Source: Methylobacterium oryzihabitans (lineage in GTDB: Bacteria; Pseudomonadota; Alphaproteobacteria; Rhizobiales; Beijerinckiaceae). From it: a stretch of DNA of 64,000 bases. Made by a program: the position numbers and the translations under genes. The stretch covers positions 1-64,000 of the forward strand of contig NZ_SACP01000004.1 of the NCBI RefSeq assembly GCF_004004555.2. Reading direction: 5' to 3'. Positions 16,859 to 25,488 of the stretch are shown here, in pieces. Below the pieces are notes generated by a model. That model searched no databases and was not told the origin of the DNA. It worked only from the letters and a program-made list of their open reading frames with translations. Positions within the stretch are counted from its first letter, which is position 1, and each line of letters opens with the position of its first letter.

Positions 16859-17667
16859 ACCCGCCCGTCCTCAGCCTCGTCGGGCTCACCAAGCGCTTTC
16901 GCGGCACGCTGGCCCTCGACGAGGTCCATCTCGACATCGCCCGCGGCGAGGTCGTGGCCCTGATCGGGCCGAGCGGCTGCGGCAAGAGCACCCTGCTGCG
17001 GGCGGTCACCTGGCTCGACCCGCCCGACGAGGGCTTCGTGTTCCTCGGCGGCGAGCCGTTCGGGCGCGAGCGCCGCGGCGCGGTGATCCGCCACCACGGC
17101 CGGCGCCGGATCGACGCGATGCGCCCGCGCATCGGGCTGGTTTTTCAGCAGCTCAACCTGTGGCCGCATCTGAGCGCCCTCGACAACGTGGTGCGGCCCC
17201 AGACCGTCGTGCTCGGCCGCCCGCGGGAGGAGGCGGTCGCCCGGGCGCGCGAGCTGCTCGCGGCGCTGGGCCTCGCCGATCGCGCCGACCGCTTCCCCGA
17301 CGCGCTGTCGGGCGGGCAGAAGCAGCGCGTCGCCATCGCCCGGGCGCTCGCCATGGACCCGGCCCTGATGCTGTTCGACGAGCCGACCTCGGCGCTGGAC
17401 CCGGAACTCGTCGGCGAGGTGCTGGCGCTGCTGCGCCAGCTCGCCGCCGCCGGCACCACGATGCTGGTGGTGACCCACGAGATCGGCTTCGCCGCCAACG
17501 TCGCCGACCGGATCGTGTTCATGGATCACGGCCGGATCGTCGAGTCGGGCCCGGCCCGCAGCGTCCTCGACAACCCGGCCGACCCCCGCGTCGCCGCCTT
17601 CCTGCGCCTCGTCGGGCGCGGCGGACCGGCCGGCGCCACTCCGGAGCCCCGCGATGTCCCGCATTGA
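16855..17667 (+). CDS. ABC transporter ATP-binding protein, polar amino acid type
   Basis: 270 residues. Walker A GPSGCGKST, Q-loop VFQQLNLWPHLSA, signature [15 protein letters not shown], Walker B LMLFDEPTSALDPE, and H-loop VVTHE: all catalytic elements are intact. An insertion of about 20 residues (GRERRGAVIRHHGRRRIDAM) precedes the Q-loop, as in many GlnQ/HisP-type subunits. ATG overlaps the stop of the permease (ATGA). Its 3' end overlaps the second ureohydrolase by 14 bp, tying importer and enzyme into one operon. Confidence 0.94.
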   Translation: MNPPVLSLVGLTKRFRGTLALDEVHLDIARGEVVALIGPSGCGKSTLLRAVTWLDPPDEGFVFLGGEPFGRERRGAVIRHHGRRRIDAMRPRIGLVFQQLNLWPHLSALDNVVRPQTVVLGRPREEAVARARELLAALGLADRADRFPDALSGGQKQRVAIARALAMDPALMLFDEPTSALDPELVGEVLALLRQLAAAGTTMLVVTHEIGFAANVADRIVFMDHGRIVESGPARSVLDNPADPRVAAFLRLVGRGGPAGATPEPRDVPH

Positions 17668-18613
17668 CCGGCCCTATACCGGCATCCCGTCCTTCCTGCG
17701 GGCGCCGGTCTGCCCCGACCCCAAGGCCCTCGACGCGGCGGTGGCGATCATCGGCGTGCAGTTCGACGAGGGCTCGCCGTTCCTGCCCGGCAGCCGGATG
17801 GGGCCGCGGGCCCTGCGCGAGCATTCCCTGCGCTTCGCCGGCGGGCTCTACGACCCGGCGACCCGGCGCGAATACCTCGTGCGCGAGCGCGCCGAGGGGC
17901 TGATCGCCGATTGCGGCGACGTCGACATCGCCCCGACCAACGTCGAGGCGACCTTCGCCAACATCACCGCGACCGTCGCGGCGGTGCTGGCGCGCGGGGC
18001 GCTGCCGGTGGTGCTCGGCGGCGACCACGCCATCACCTACCCGGTCTTCCGCGCCTTCCCGCGGCCGGCCCACATCCTGCATTTCGACGCCCACATGGAC
18101 TACGCCGACGAGGCGGACGGCCTGCGCTACACCAACGGCCACGCCTTCCGGCACGTCGCGCGGCTCGACACGGCGCTGAGCCTGACCCAGGTCGGCATCC
18201 GCAGCCTGCGCAGCGCCCGCCGCCAGCACGAGGACATCGAGGCCGGCGGCAACCGGGTGGTGCCGATGCCGGAGGTCCGCCGCCTCGGCCCGGCGGGCAT
18301 CGCGGCGCTGATCCCCGAGGGTGCGCCGGTCTATGTCAGCATCGACGTCGACGCCCTCGACATGGCGCTGGTGCCGGGCTGCGTCTCGGCCGAGCCGGAC
18401 GGGCTGAGCTACGCCGAACTGCGCGACACCCTGCGGGCGGTGGCCGAGCGGCACGAGGTCGTCGGCTTCGACTTCGTCGAGGTGAACCCGCCGCTCGATG
18501 TCGGCACCGGGGCGACCGCCTATCTTGGCGCCCTCGTGGTGATCGGCTTCCTCGGCGAGATCTGCGCCCAGCCGCGGTGGCAGGAGCGCCTCACACACAG
18601 GGAGACACGCTGA
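17654..18613 (+). CDS. Ureohydrolase (agmatinase/arginase superfamily), second of two
   Basis: 319 residues (MSRIDRPYTGIPSFLRAPVC). Complete metal site: VVLGGDHAITYPV, FDAHMDYAD, SIDVDALDMALVPG. The residue after the last aspartate is methionine where most members have proline (SxDxDxxDP). It differs clearly from the first ureohydrolase in this operon, so it is not a recent duplicate. It overlaps the ATPase gene by 14 bp and the DUF1989 gene by one base. Two ureohydrolases in one operon could act on successive substrates or form a mixed complex. Confidence 0.9.
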   Translation: MSRIDRPYTGIPSFLRAPVCPDPKALDAAVAIIGVQFDEGSPFLPGSRMGPRALREHSLRFAGGLYDPATRREYLVRERAEGLIADCGDVDIAPTNVEATFANITATVAAVLARGALPVVLGGDHAITYPVFRAFPRPAHILHFDAHMDYADEADGLRYTNGHAFRHVARLDTALSLTQVGIRSLRSARRQHEDIEAGGNRVVPMPEVRRLGPAGIAALIPEGAPVYVSIDVDALDMALVPGCVSAEPDGLSYAELRDTLRAVAERHEVVGFDFVEVNPPLDVGTGATAYLGALVVIGFLGEICAQPRWQERLTHRETR

Positions 18614-19215
18614 TGGACGGGGACCTCGTCACCATTCCGGCCCGCCGGGGCAAGGCCGCCCGGGTGCGGGCCGGCCAGACCGTGCGGGTCGTCAACACCC
18701 ACGGCGACCAGGTGGTCGACACCTGGGCGTTCCGCGCCGACGACATGACCGAGTTCATGTCGATGGAGCACAGCCGCGCCCACATCCTGAAGATCATCCC
18801 GGTGGTCGGCGACACGATGCTGACCAACCACCGCCGGCCGATCCTCACCTTCGTCGAGGACACCTCGGGCGGGATCCACGACACCATCATCGCCGCCTGC
18901 GACTGCCACCGCTACAAGTTCCTCGGCGTCGAGGGCTACCACGACAACTGCACCGACAACCTGCATGCGGGGCTCGCCGAGATCGGCCTGTCCTCGGCCG
19001 AGACGCCGAGTCCGCTCAACCTGTTCATGAACATCCCGGTCCGGCCCGACCGCACCCTGTCGTTCGAGGCGCCGGTCGCCCCGCCCGGGAGCCACGTCGC
19101 GCTGCGGGCCGAGATGGACCTCGTGATCGCGTTCTCGGCCTGCCCGCAGGACATCCTGCCGATCAACGGCGTCGGCCACCCGCCGACCGAGGCGCATTTC
19201 CGCATCGACGGATAG
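18613..19215 (+). CDS. DUF1989 (urea carboxylase-associated) family protein
   Basis: 200 residues, starting within the TGATG overlap. Family features: VVNTHGDQVVDTWAFR, FMSMEHSRAH, LTNHRRPIL, a cysteine-rich CDCHRYKFLG with DNCTDN shortly after, and a C-terminal SACPQDILPINGV. Characterised DUF1989 proteins are the carboxyguanidine deiminase subunits CgdA and CgdB, which work with a guanidine carboxylase. Here there is only one such protein and no carboxylase, but two ureohydrolases. A deiminase or hydrolase step on a guanidine-derived intermediate is an inference. Last gene of the operon. Confidence 0.88.
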   Translation: MDGDLVTIPARRGKAARVRAGQTVRVVNTHGDQVVDTWAFRADDMTEFMSMEHSRAHILKIIPVVGDTMLTNHRRPILTFVEDTSGGIHDTIIAACDCHRYKFLGVEGYHDNCTDNLHAGLAEIGLSSAETPSPLNLFMNIPVRPDRTLSFEAPVAPPGSHVALRAEMDLVIAFSACPQDILPINGVGHPPTEAHFRIDG

Positions 19216-19263
19216 CGCCGCCGCCCGGCGCGTTGACGGGGCCCGACACCGGAGCCGAGCCCC

Positions 19264-19707
19264 ATGGCGTTCCTCATCGTGCCGATCGCGATCCTCGCCG
19301 GCATCCTCAACACCGTCCAGGCCGGCGCCAACGCGACCCTGAGCAAGGCGACGGAGCAGCCGGTCCTGGCCGCCCTCGTCGTCACCGGGGCGAACGCCCT
19401 CGTCTACCTCGCCGCCGCGCCGTTCCTCGGGCTCGGCTGGCCCGGCGCGGGGCGGCTGGCGCAGGTGCCGTGGTGGGGCTGGCTCGGCGGCGCCATGGGC
19501 GGGGCCTACGTGCTGGCGATGATCCTGTTCGCCGGGCGCCTCGGCGCCGCGACCTTCACCGGCCTCACCGTGACGGCCGGGATCGTCACGTCGGTGGTGC
19601 TCGACCATTACGGCTGGCTCGGCTTCGCGCAGCACGGGGCCGGCCCGTGGCGGATCCTCGGCTGCGGGCTGATGATCGCCGGCGTGGCGCTGGTGACGCG
19701 ATTCTGA
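19264..19707 (+). CDS. DMT-superfamily transporter, YdcZ (DUF606) type
   Basis: 147 residues, five hydrophobic helices. The N-terminal AGILNTVQAGANATLSKAT and central GGAMGGAYVLAMILF are characteristic of the DUF606/YdcZ group. Small members of this type usually work as pairs or homodimers. It begins 48 bp after the DUF1989 gene on the same strand, so it could be a late member of the operon, for instance exporting an amine product. That link is tentative. Its TGA stop is the first codon-length of repeat copy E. Confidence 0.8.
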   Translation: MAFLIVPIAILAGILNTVQAGANATLSKATEQPVLAALVVTGANALVYLAAAPFLGLGWPGAGRLAQVPWWGWLGGAMGGAYVLAMILFAGRLGAATFTGLTVTAGIVTSVVLDHYGWLGFAQHGAGPWRILGCGLMIAGVALVTRF

Positions 19708-19812
19708 TGCGATATCCGGACGACCACGTCCGGATATCGTATCACCAGCCCGCGCGGCGCGTGAGCGAAGCCGATTTTCGCATCGCGAAGCGATCGATCG
19801 AAAATCGTATGA
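19705..19812 (+). repeat. Composite two-hairpin intergenic repeat, copy E
   Basis: Left arm 19705-19722 pairs with 19727-19744 with a single mismatch, giving an 18-bp stem. The leftmost TGA is the stop codon of the YdcZ-like gene. Linker CCAGCCCGCGCGGCGCGTGA, then the second module (GATTTTCGCATCGCGAAGCG ... ATCGTATGA). This is the clearest complete short unit in the window. Confidence 0.88.
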
Positions 19813-19862
19813 GACCCGCGCCCTATCTGACGCACCGTCCGTCCCCCTTATGCGGTGCCGCC

Positions 19863-20300
19863 ATGACTGCGCTCGTCACCTCCTGGCCGTTCTGGGCCGT
19901 GCTCTCGGCGGTGTTCGCCGCCCTCACGGCGATCCTCGCCAAGGTCGGAGTCGAGGGCGTCGCCTCCGACGTCGCGACCTTCCTGCGCACCCTCGTGGTG
20001 GTCGCCGTCACCGCGGCGCTGCTCGCGGCGTCGGGCCAGTGGCGGCAGGTGACCGCCGTGCCGGGGCGCAGCGCCGTCTTCCTCGTCCTGTCCGGCCTCG
20101 CCACCGGCGCCTCGTGGCTGTGCTACTTCCGCGCGCTGAGCCTCGGCGACGCCGCCCGGGTCGCGCCGCTCGACAAGCTGAGCGTGGTGTTCGTGGCCGT
20201 GTTCGGGGTGCTGATCCTCGGCGAGCGCCTGTCCGCCCTCAACTGGCTCGGCATCGCCCTCATCGCGGCCGGTGCGGTCCTGGCCGCCATCAAGGGCTGA
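19863..20300 (+). CDS. EamA-family single-domain transporter
   Basis: 145 residues from ATG 19863 (MTALVTSWPFWAVLSAVFAA). One EamA repeat of about five helices; most EamA proteins have two. The C-terminal signature LDKLSVVFVAVFGVLILGERL, cut short here at LNWLGIALIAAGAVL, is the drug/metabolite-transporter motif. Half-size members such as EmrE-like proteins work as dimers. No ligand can be assigned. It follows the YdcZ-like gene after the repeat copy E. Confidence 0.82.
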   Translation: MTALVTSWPFWAVLSAVFAALTAILAKVGVEGVASDVATFLRTLVVVAVTAALLAASGQWRQVTAVPGRSAVFLVLSGLATGASWLCYFRALSLGDAARVAPLDKLSVVFVAVFGVLILGERLSALNWLGIALIAAGAVLAAIKG

Positions 20301-20481
20301 ACGGCGCCGCTCCCGCTCCCTGCTCTGCCCCTTGCCTTGAATCCGCCCGGCGGGCGTGACGAAGGGATTCAGCAAACAGTCACGCCGTAGTCTCGCGGCC
20401 CGTGGTCCCGGCCATCGCCGCGGCTAGGTAAGCGGTCGGAAGCGCGGCCGTTGCGAGTGACGGCCGCAAGGGGAGTGTCGG

Positions 20482-21276
20482 ATGAGGACGAACGTGATGA
20501 GGAGGCCCTTCGCCGCCCTGGGACTGGCGGTGCTGGTCGGCACGGGGGCGGCGCAGGCGGCGCAGTGCGGCAACACCTCCGCCGGCTTCGAGGCCTGGAA
20601 GCGCGAATTCGCCGAGGAGGCGCGGGGCCGGGCGAGCGCGGCGAGCCTCGCGGCGCTGGCCAACACCTCGTACTCGACCGCGACGATCTCCGCCGACCGC
20701 GGCCAGCGGAGCTTCAAGCTCTCCCTGGATCAGTTCATGGCCAAGCGCGGCGCCCCGGCGATCGTGTCGCGCGGGCGGGCCTTGAAGCGCAGCAACGCCG
20801 CGCTGTTCGACGCGATCGAGCGCCGCTACGGCGTCCCGGCCGGCCCGCTGCTGGCGATCTGGGGCATGGAGACGGGGTTCGGCGCGGTGCGCGGCAACGT
20901 CAACACCCTCTCGGCGGTGGCGACCCTGGCCTACGATTGCCGGCGCTCGGCGTTCTTCACCGACCAGCTCTACGCCGCCCTCACCCTGGTCGACCGCGGC
21001 GTGCTGACCGGCAACACCCGCGGCGCGGCCCACGGCGAGGTCGGCCACACCCAGTTCCTGCCGAAAAGCATCCTGAACTACGGTACCGGCGGCAGCCTCG
21101 ACGACAGCACCAACGCGCTGAACGCGACGGCGAACTTCCTCAAGGCCCATGGCTGGCGGGCCGGGGCGGGCTACCAGCCGGGCGAGCCGAACTTCGTGGC
21201 GATCCAGGGCTGGAACGCCGCCTCGGTCTACCAGCGCGCCATCGCGATCATCGGGCAGCGCATCGACGGGGAGTGA
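20482..21276 (+). CDS. Lytic murein transglycosylase, MltB family
   Basis: 264 residues with a signal peptide (AALGLAVLVGTGAAQAAQCG). The SLT_2/MltB fold is shown by FEAWKREFAEEARGR, the catalytic Glu in LLAIWGMETGFGAV, and the substrate-groove motif GEVGHTQFLPKSILNYG. The enzyme cleaves peptidoglycan glycan strands in the periplasm with anhydromuramyl formation. It lacks the C-terminal peptidoglycan-binding domain present in many homologues. A cysteine after the signal is not in a lipobox, so it is probably soluble. Its TGA stop begins repeat copy F. Confidence 0.92.
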   Translation: MRTNVMRRPFAALGLAVLVGTGAAQAAQCGNTSAGFEAWKREFAEEARGRASAASLAALANTSYSTATISADRGQRSFKLSLDQFMAKRGAPAIVSRGRALKRSNAALFDAIERRYGVPAGPLLAIWGMETGFGAVRGNVNTLSAVATLAYDCRRSAFFTDQLYAALTLVDRGVLTGNTRGAAHGEVGHTQFLPKSILNYGTGGSLDDSTNALNATANFLKAHGWRAGAGYQPGEPNFVAIQGWNAASVYQRAIAIIGQRIDGE

Positions 21277-21342
21277 TCCGGTTTCGGGACGATCCGTTCC
21301 GGAACCGGATCGAAGCCCGCGCGGCGCGCGGGACTCGCATGA
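21274..21342 (+). repeat. Composite intergenic repeat, copy F (truncated to first hairpin and linker)
   Basis: Starts with the TGA of the transglycosylase gene. First hairpin 21274-21291 against 21295-21312 with a few mismatches, then the linker GAAGCCCGCGCGGCGCGCGG and a remnant ACTCGCATGA. The second module is missing. It lies in the 137-bp convergent gap before the aminotransferase stop. Confidence 0.78.
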
Positions 21343-21413
21343 CGGGGCACGCCTCCTCGCGCAGGAGAGGGGCCCGGAGCGGGGCGCGGATCCGCCGGAG
21401 ACGGACGCGACCA

Positions 21414-22691
21414 TCAGCCCCGCAGCCGGGCCTCCGTCGCGGCGATCAGCGTGCAGAGCGCGATCACCTCGGCGGCGGCCTCGACCTCGGCGAGGCTCGG
21501 ATAGGACGGCGCCAGCCGCAGAATCCGGTCGTGCGGGTCGCGGCCGTAGGGATGGGTCGCACCCGCCGGGGTCATGGCGAGGCCGCAGCCGGCCGCCAGC
21601 TCGACCACCCGGCTGGCGCAGCCCTCCGGCGTCTCCAGCAGGATAAAGTAGCCGCCCTCCGGGTCGGTCCAGCGGGCGGCCCCGGTGCCGCCGAGGTCGC
21701 GGTCGAGGATCCGCGTCACCGCGGTGAATTTCGGCGCGAGCCGCTGGCGGTGCCCGTCCATCAGCCGCAGGAGCCCGGCCTCGTCGCGCAGGAAGCGGGC
21801 GTGGCGCAACTGGTTGAGCTTGTCGGGGCCGATGCTGCGCTTGCCGGCGCAGCCGAGATACCAGCGGATGGTGTCCGGCGAACCGGCCAGGAAGGCGACG
21901 CCGGCGCCGGCCAGCGTCACCTTCGAGGTCGAGGCGAACACGAACGGACGGTCGGGGTGCCCCGCCTCGGCAGCCGCCTCCAGCACGTTGACCAGGTGCG
22001 GCCGGCGCTCGGTCAGGTGATGCAGGGCGTAGGCGTTGTCCCAGAACAGCCGGAAGTCCGGCGCCCCCGCCTCCATGGCGGCGAGGCGCCGGACGGTGTC
22101 GTCGGAATAGGTCTCGCCGCCGGGGTTCGAGTATTGCGGCACGCACCACATGCCCTTGACCGAGGGGTCGCGCACCAGGTCCTCGACCACCGCCATGTCG
22201 GGCCCGTCGGGGGTCATCGGCACCGACAGCATCTCGATGCCGTAGGTCTCGCACAGGGCGAAGTGGCGGTCGTAGCCCGGCACAGGGCAGAGGAAGCGGA
22301 CGGTCTCCTCGCGCGACCACGGCCGCGCGCCGCCCGGCACGCCCTTGAGCAGGGCGTAGGCGAGGCAGTCGTGCATCAGCGCGAGGCTCGAATTGTTGCC
22401 GGCGACGATCTGGGCCGGCGGTGCCCCGAGCACGCCGGAGAACAGGGTGCGCAGCTCCGCCAGCCCCTGCACGCCGCCGTAGTTGCGGGCGTCCTCGCGG
22501 CTCTCGGTGAAGTGGTCGCGGTTGCCCGGCATCGTCAGCAGGTCGTCGGACAGGTCGAGCTGGTCCGGCGCCGGCTTGCCGCGGGTCATGTCGAGCTTGA
22601 GGCCGCGGGCCTGCAATTCGGCGTAGCGGGACTGCAGATCGCCTAGAGTCGCGTGGAGCGCCTCGGGATTCTGTTCGGAGAGGGGCGTCAT
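21414..22691 (-). CDS. PLP-dependent aminotransferase (Aminotran_MocR / AspAT subgroup Ic-like)
   Basis: 425 residues. The N-terminus (LKLDMTRGKPAPDQLDLSDD) and central AGNNSSLALMHDCLAYALL are characteristic of the aspartate aminotransferase subgroup that includes corynebacterial AspT. The PLP lysine is in VFASTSKVTLAGAG, the aromatic-aspartate pair in FRLFWDNAYALHHL, and the substrate-binding Arg in DRILRLAPSYP. It probably transaminates aspartate or another acidic amino acid in the cytoplasm. Monocistronic; it lies just downstream of the rplQ terminator on the same strand. Confidence 0.88.
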   Translation of the reverse strand: MTPLSEQNPEALHATLGDLQSRYAELQARGLKLDMTRGKPAPDQLDLSDDLLTMPGNRDHFTESREDARNYGGVQGLAELRTLFSGVLGAPPAQIVAGNNSSLALMHDCLAYALLKGVPGGARPWSREETVRFLCPVPGYDRHFALCETYGIEMLSVPMTPDGPDMAVVEDLVRDPSVKGMWCVPQYSNPGGETYSDDTVRRLAAMEAGAPDFRLFWDNAYALHHLTERRPHLVNVLEAAAEAGHPDRPFVFASTSKVTLAGAGVAFLAGSPDTIRWYLGCAGKRSIGPDKLNQLRHARFLRDEAGLLRLMDGHRQRLAPKFTAVTRILDRDLGGTGAARWTDPEGGYFILLETPEGCASRVVELAAGCGLAMTPAGATHPYGRDPHDRILRLAPSYPSLAEVEAAAEVIALCTLIAATEARLRG

Positions 22692-22765
22692 CGGGGAAGG
22701 TCCGGTCGTGCCAGGAGCGGCGGCACCCTGCTCCCGCCGGCCCGGCCGGTCCAGCCTCTGGACAC

Positions 22766-22790
22766 AAAAAAGGCGGCCCGCCGGGCCGCC
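22766..22790 (-). terminator. Intrinsic terminator of the ribosomal superoperon (after rplQ)
   Basis: On the minus strand, 22790-22772 folds into a nearly uninterrupted stem GGCGGCCC/GGGCCGCC with a tiny loop. It is followed at once by six T residues (22771-22766). It sits about 30 bp after the rplQ stop. Confidence 0.9.
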
Positions 22791-22820
22791 TCGATCTGAC
22801 GCGAAAGGCTCGCGGGAGGC

Positions 22821-23243
22821 TTACGCCTCGGCGCCCTCGGCCTCGACGGCCTGCGACGGACCGGAATCCTTGCCGCGGGCCTCGACGTCGCGCTCGACGA
22901 ACTCGATCACCGCCATCGGGGCGTTGTCGCCGTAACGGAAGCCGGCCTTCATGATCCGGCAATAGCCGCCCGAGCGGCCCTGGTAGCGGGGCCCGAGCAC
23001 GTCGAACAGCTTGCGGACCATGGCCTCGTCGCGGATCTGGGCGATCGCCTGACGGCGGGCGTGCAGGTCGCCGCGCTTGCCGAGGGTGATGAGCTTCTCG
23101 ACCACCGGACGCAGGTCCTTCGCCTTCGGCAGGGTGGTGACGATCTGCTCGTGCTTGATGAGCGCCGCCGACATGTTGGCGAACATCGCCTTGCGGTGCT
23201 CGTGGGTGCGGTTGAAGCGGCGGCCGCGAAAACCGTGACGCAT
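22821..23243 (-). CDS. rplQ: Ribosomal protein L17
   Basis: 140 residues, slightly longer than the 127-residue E. coli protein because of an acidic C-terminal tail ([16 protein letters not shown]). It begins [20 protein letters not shown], the hallmark of L17. L17 lies near the peptide exit tunnel of the 50S subunit. Last gene of the alpha operon: 179 bp after rpoA and about 30 bp before the terminator. Confidence 0.98.
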   Translation of the reverse strand: MRHGFRGRRFNRTHEHRKAMFANMSAALIKHEQIVTTLPKAKDLRPVVEKLITLGKRGDLHARRQAIAQIRDEAMVRKLFDVLGPRYQGRSGGYCRIMKAGFRYGDNAPMAVIEFVERDVEARGKDSGPSQAVEAEGAEA

Positions 23244-23340
23244 GGCGGACTCCTTTGATTCTCGGCCGCCGTGCCACGGGTCGGCCGTCGTTCTGGGATT
23301 CTTTGGGATGCGAGAGGCGGCGGGGCGTTCACCCTGTCCG

Positions 23341-23416
23341 CCTCTCCCGATCCGCCCGAGGCGGGCGGATCGGGAGAGGCGACGACCGGGGGAGAGGCAA
23401 GGCCCCTCCCCCGGTC
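23341..23416. other. Two strong hairpins between rpoA and rplQ
   Basis: A perfect 18-bp inverted repeat (23341-23358 with 23362-23379, 3-base loop) is followed by a perfect 11-bp one (23383-23393 with 23406-23416). Neither is followed by a T-run on the minus strand. They may slow ribosomes, mark an RNase processing site, or reduce rplQ expression. The second ends just before the rpoA stop codon. Confidence 0.8.
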
Positions 23417-23422
23417 CGCGGC

Positions 23423-24442
23423 TCAGTAATGCTCTTCGAAGCGCTTGGCGAGATCCTCGATGTTCTCCGGCGGCCAGCCGGGAACGTCCATGCCGAGGTG
23501 CAGGCCCATGGCGGCGAGCACTTCCTTGATCTCGTTGAGCGACTTGCGGCCGAAATTCGGCGTGCGCAGCATCTCGGCTTCGGTCTTCTGGATCAGGTCG
23601 CCGATATAGACGATGTTGTCGTTCTTCAGGCAGTTCGCCGAGCGGACCGACAGTTCCAGCTCGTCGACCTTCTTGAGCAGGGCCGGGTTGAACGGGAGCT
23701 GCGGCGCGAGCGGGGTCGCCTCCTCCTTGCGCGGCTCCTCGAAGTTCACGAAGATCTGGAGCTGGTCCTGGATGATGCGGGCCGCGTAGGCGAGCGCGTC
23801 CTCCGGCGAGACCGCGCCGTTGGTCTCGACCGTCATCGTCAGCTTGTCCTTGTCGAGATCCTGGCCCTCGCGGGTGTTCTCGATGCGGTAGGACACCTTG
23901 GTGACCGGCGAGAACAGGGCGTCGACCGGGATGAGGCCGATCGGCGCGTCCTCGGGGCGGTTGCGCTCGGCCGGAACGTAGCCCTTGCCGGTGGCGACCG
24001 TGAACTCCATGCGGATCTCGGCGCCCTCGTCGAGGGTGCAGAGCACGAGGTCCGGGTTGAGGATCTGCACGTCGCCGACCGCGGCGATGTCGCCGGCGGT
24101 GACGAGGCCGGGGCCGGTCTTGCGCAGGGTCATGCGCTTGGGCGTGTCGCTCGACGAGCGGATCGCGACGGTCTTGATGTTGAGGATGATGTCGGTGACG
24201 TCCTCGCGCACGCCCGGGATCGACGAGAACTCGTGCAGCACGCCGTCGATGTGGACCGAGGTCACCGCCGCGCCCTGGAGCGAGGACAGCAGCACCCGGC
24301 GCAGGGCATTGCCGAGGGTGGTGCCGAAGCCGCGCTCCAGCGGCTCGGCGACCACGGTGGCGATCCGCTTCGGGTCGTGCCCGGGGGTGACGTCGAGCTT
24401 GTTCGGCTTGATCAGCTCTTGCCAGTTCTTCTGAATGACCAC
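23423..24442 (-). CDS. rpoA: RNA polymerase alpha subunit
   Basis: 339 residues from GTG 24442 (family start [15 protein letters not shown]). GAGAGG lies 7 bases before this codon, which decides the start over two upstream in-frame candidates. The N-terminal assembly domain has [20 protein letters not shown] and the dimer region. A flexible linker follows, then the C-terminal DNA-binding domain from about residue 250 ([33 protein letters not shown]). Alpha-CTD residues contacting the UP element are present. It is separated from rpsK by a frameshifted metallo-hydrolase gene. Confidence 0.98.
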   Translation of the reverse strand: MVIQKNWQELIKPNKLDVTPGHDPKRIATVVAEPLERGFGTTLGNALRRVLLSSLQGAAVTSVHIDGVLHEFSSIPGVREDVTDIILNIKTVAIRSSSDTPKRMTLRKTGPGLVTAGDIAAVGDVQILNPDLVLCTLDEGAEIRMEFTVATGKGYVPAERNRPEDAPIGLIPVDALFSPVTKVSYRIENTREGQDLDKDKLTMTVETNGAVSPEDALAYAARIIQDQLQIFVNFEEPRKEEATPLAPQLPFNPALLKKVDELELSVRSANCLKNDNIVYIGDLIQKTEAEMLRTPNFGRKSLNEIKEVLAAMGLHLGMDVPGWPPENIEDLAKRFEEHY

Positions 24443-24547
24443 GTTCACACCTCTCGCCAATCGTTGCGGGAGCGACCCGGGCGCCGCCCCCGCCGGCCGC
24501 CCGGGGGCGGCCTCAGTCCTGATCTCTGTCGGGCGGAGCCGGGGCGG

Positions 24548-25433
24548 TCAGGACGCCGCGCTCCAGGGCTCCGGGACCCAGGCGAAGCCGGCGCCGTCGC
24601 GTCGGACATGGCCCAGGGCGGGAAACTCGAGATGCATCCCGGCGACGAGGCTGCGCTCGGCGGCGACCCGGTCGAGGATGCGCCGGCGGGTGGCACGGGC
24701 CATCTCGCCGTCGATGTCGAACACCATCCCGGCCTCGGGCCGGGGAAACTGCACCGCCGGCAGGTGGACCACGTCGCCCCAGATCAGGAGCGAGCGGCCG
24801 CCGGAGAACACCTGGAACGCGGTGTGGCCCGGCGTGTGGCCGGGGGCCGAAATCGCCTCGATCCCGGGCGCGACCTCGCCCTCGCCGGCGAACCGAACCC
24901 GGTCGCCGTAGGACGCCGCCAGCGCCTTCGCCGCCTGGAAGCCGCGCCGGCGCCCCTCGGGAGCGCGCGCGGCCTCGGCCTCCGACAGCCAGTACGCCGC
25001 TTCGGCCTCGGGCAGGACGAGTTCGGCGTTCGGGAACCGGATCGCGCCGTCGGGCCCGGTCAGCCCGCCGGTATGGTCCGAATGCATGTGGCTGACGAGA
25101 ACGGTGCCGATCGCCTCCGGCGCCACGCCGCAGGCGGCGAGTGCCGCCGGAAGGTGACCGAGCGTGTCGGGGCCGCCCTGCCCCATCCCGGCATCGGATC
25201 AGCACGGGTGCGGAGCCGCCGAGGACGAGGAAAGCGTTGACCGAGATCCGCGGCACCGCCGGATCGCGGAATCCCGCCTCCTGCAGGCGCGCGACCTCGT
25301 CGGCGTCGAGCCCGGTGACCAGCCCGGGCGCGCCAGCGAGGTAGCCGTCGTTGAGGGCGACCACAACGCGATCGCCCAGCGTCCAGGGAAGGACGCCGGG
25401 GCGGACGGTCTCGGCACTCGGAACGGTCGACAC
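24548..25433 (-). pseudogene. Metallo-beta-lactamase-fold hydrolase gene with a +1 frameshift
   Basis: GTG start at 25433 with AGGA five bases upstream. The first part reads MSTVPSAETVRPGVLPWTLG to SVNAFLVLGGSAPVLI. The frame then shifts at about 25196-25197, where one extra G (C on the coding strand) separates VLI from DAGMGQGGPDTLG. Removing it restores one continuous MBL-fold protein of about 294 residues. All metal ligands are downstream of the shift: HMHSDH, the His of APGHTPGHT, Asp in LIWGD, and GMHLEF. The downstream part has its own ATG at 25186 and could be made alone. It sits inside the alpha operon between rpsK and rpoA, an unusual place. A sequencing error is possible. Confidence 0.8.
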
Positions 25434-25488
25434 GTCGGTCCTGTTCTCGCAAGGAGGGCCGGGCGGCGTTCGCCCCCGGCCCGGACGA

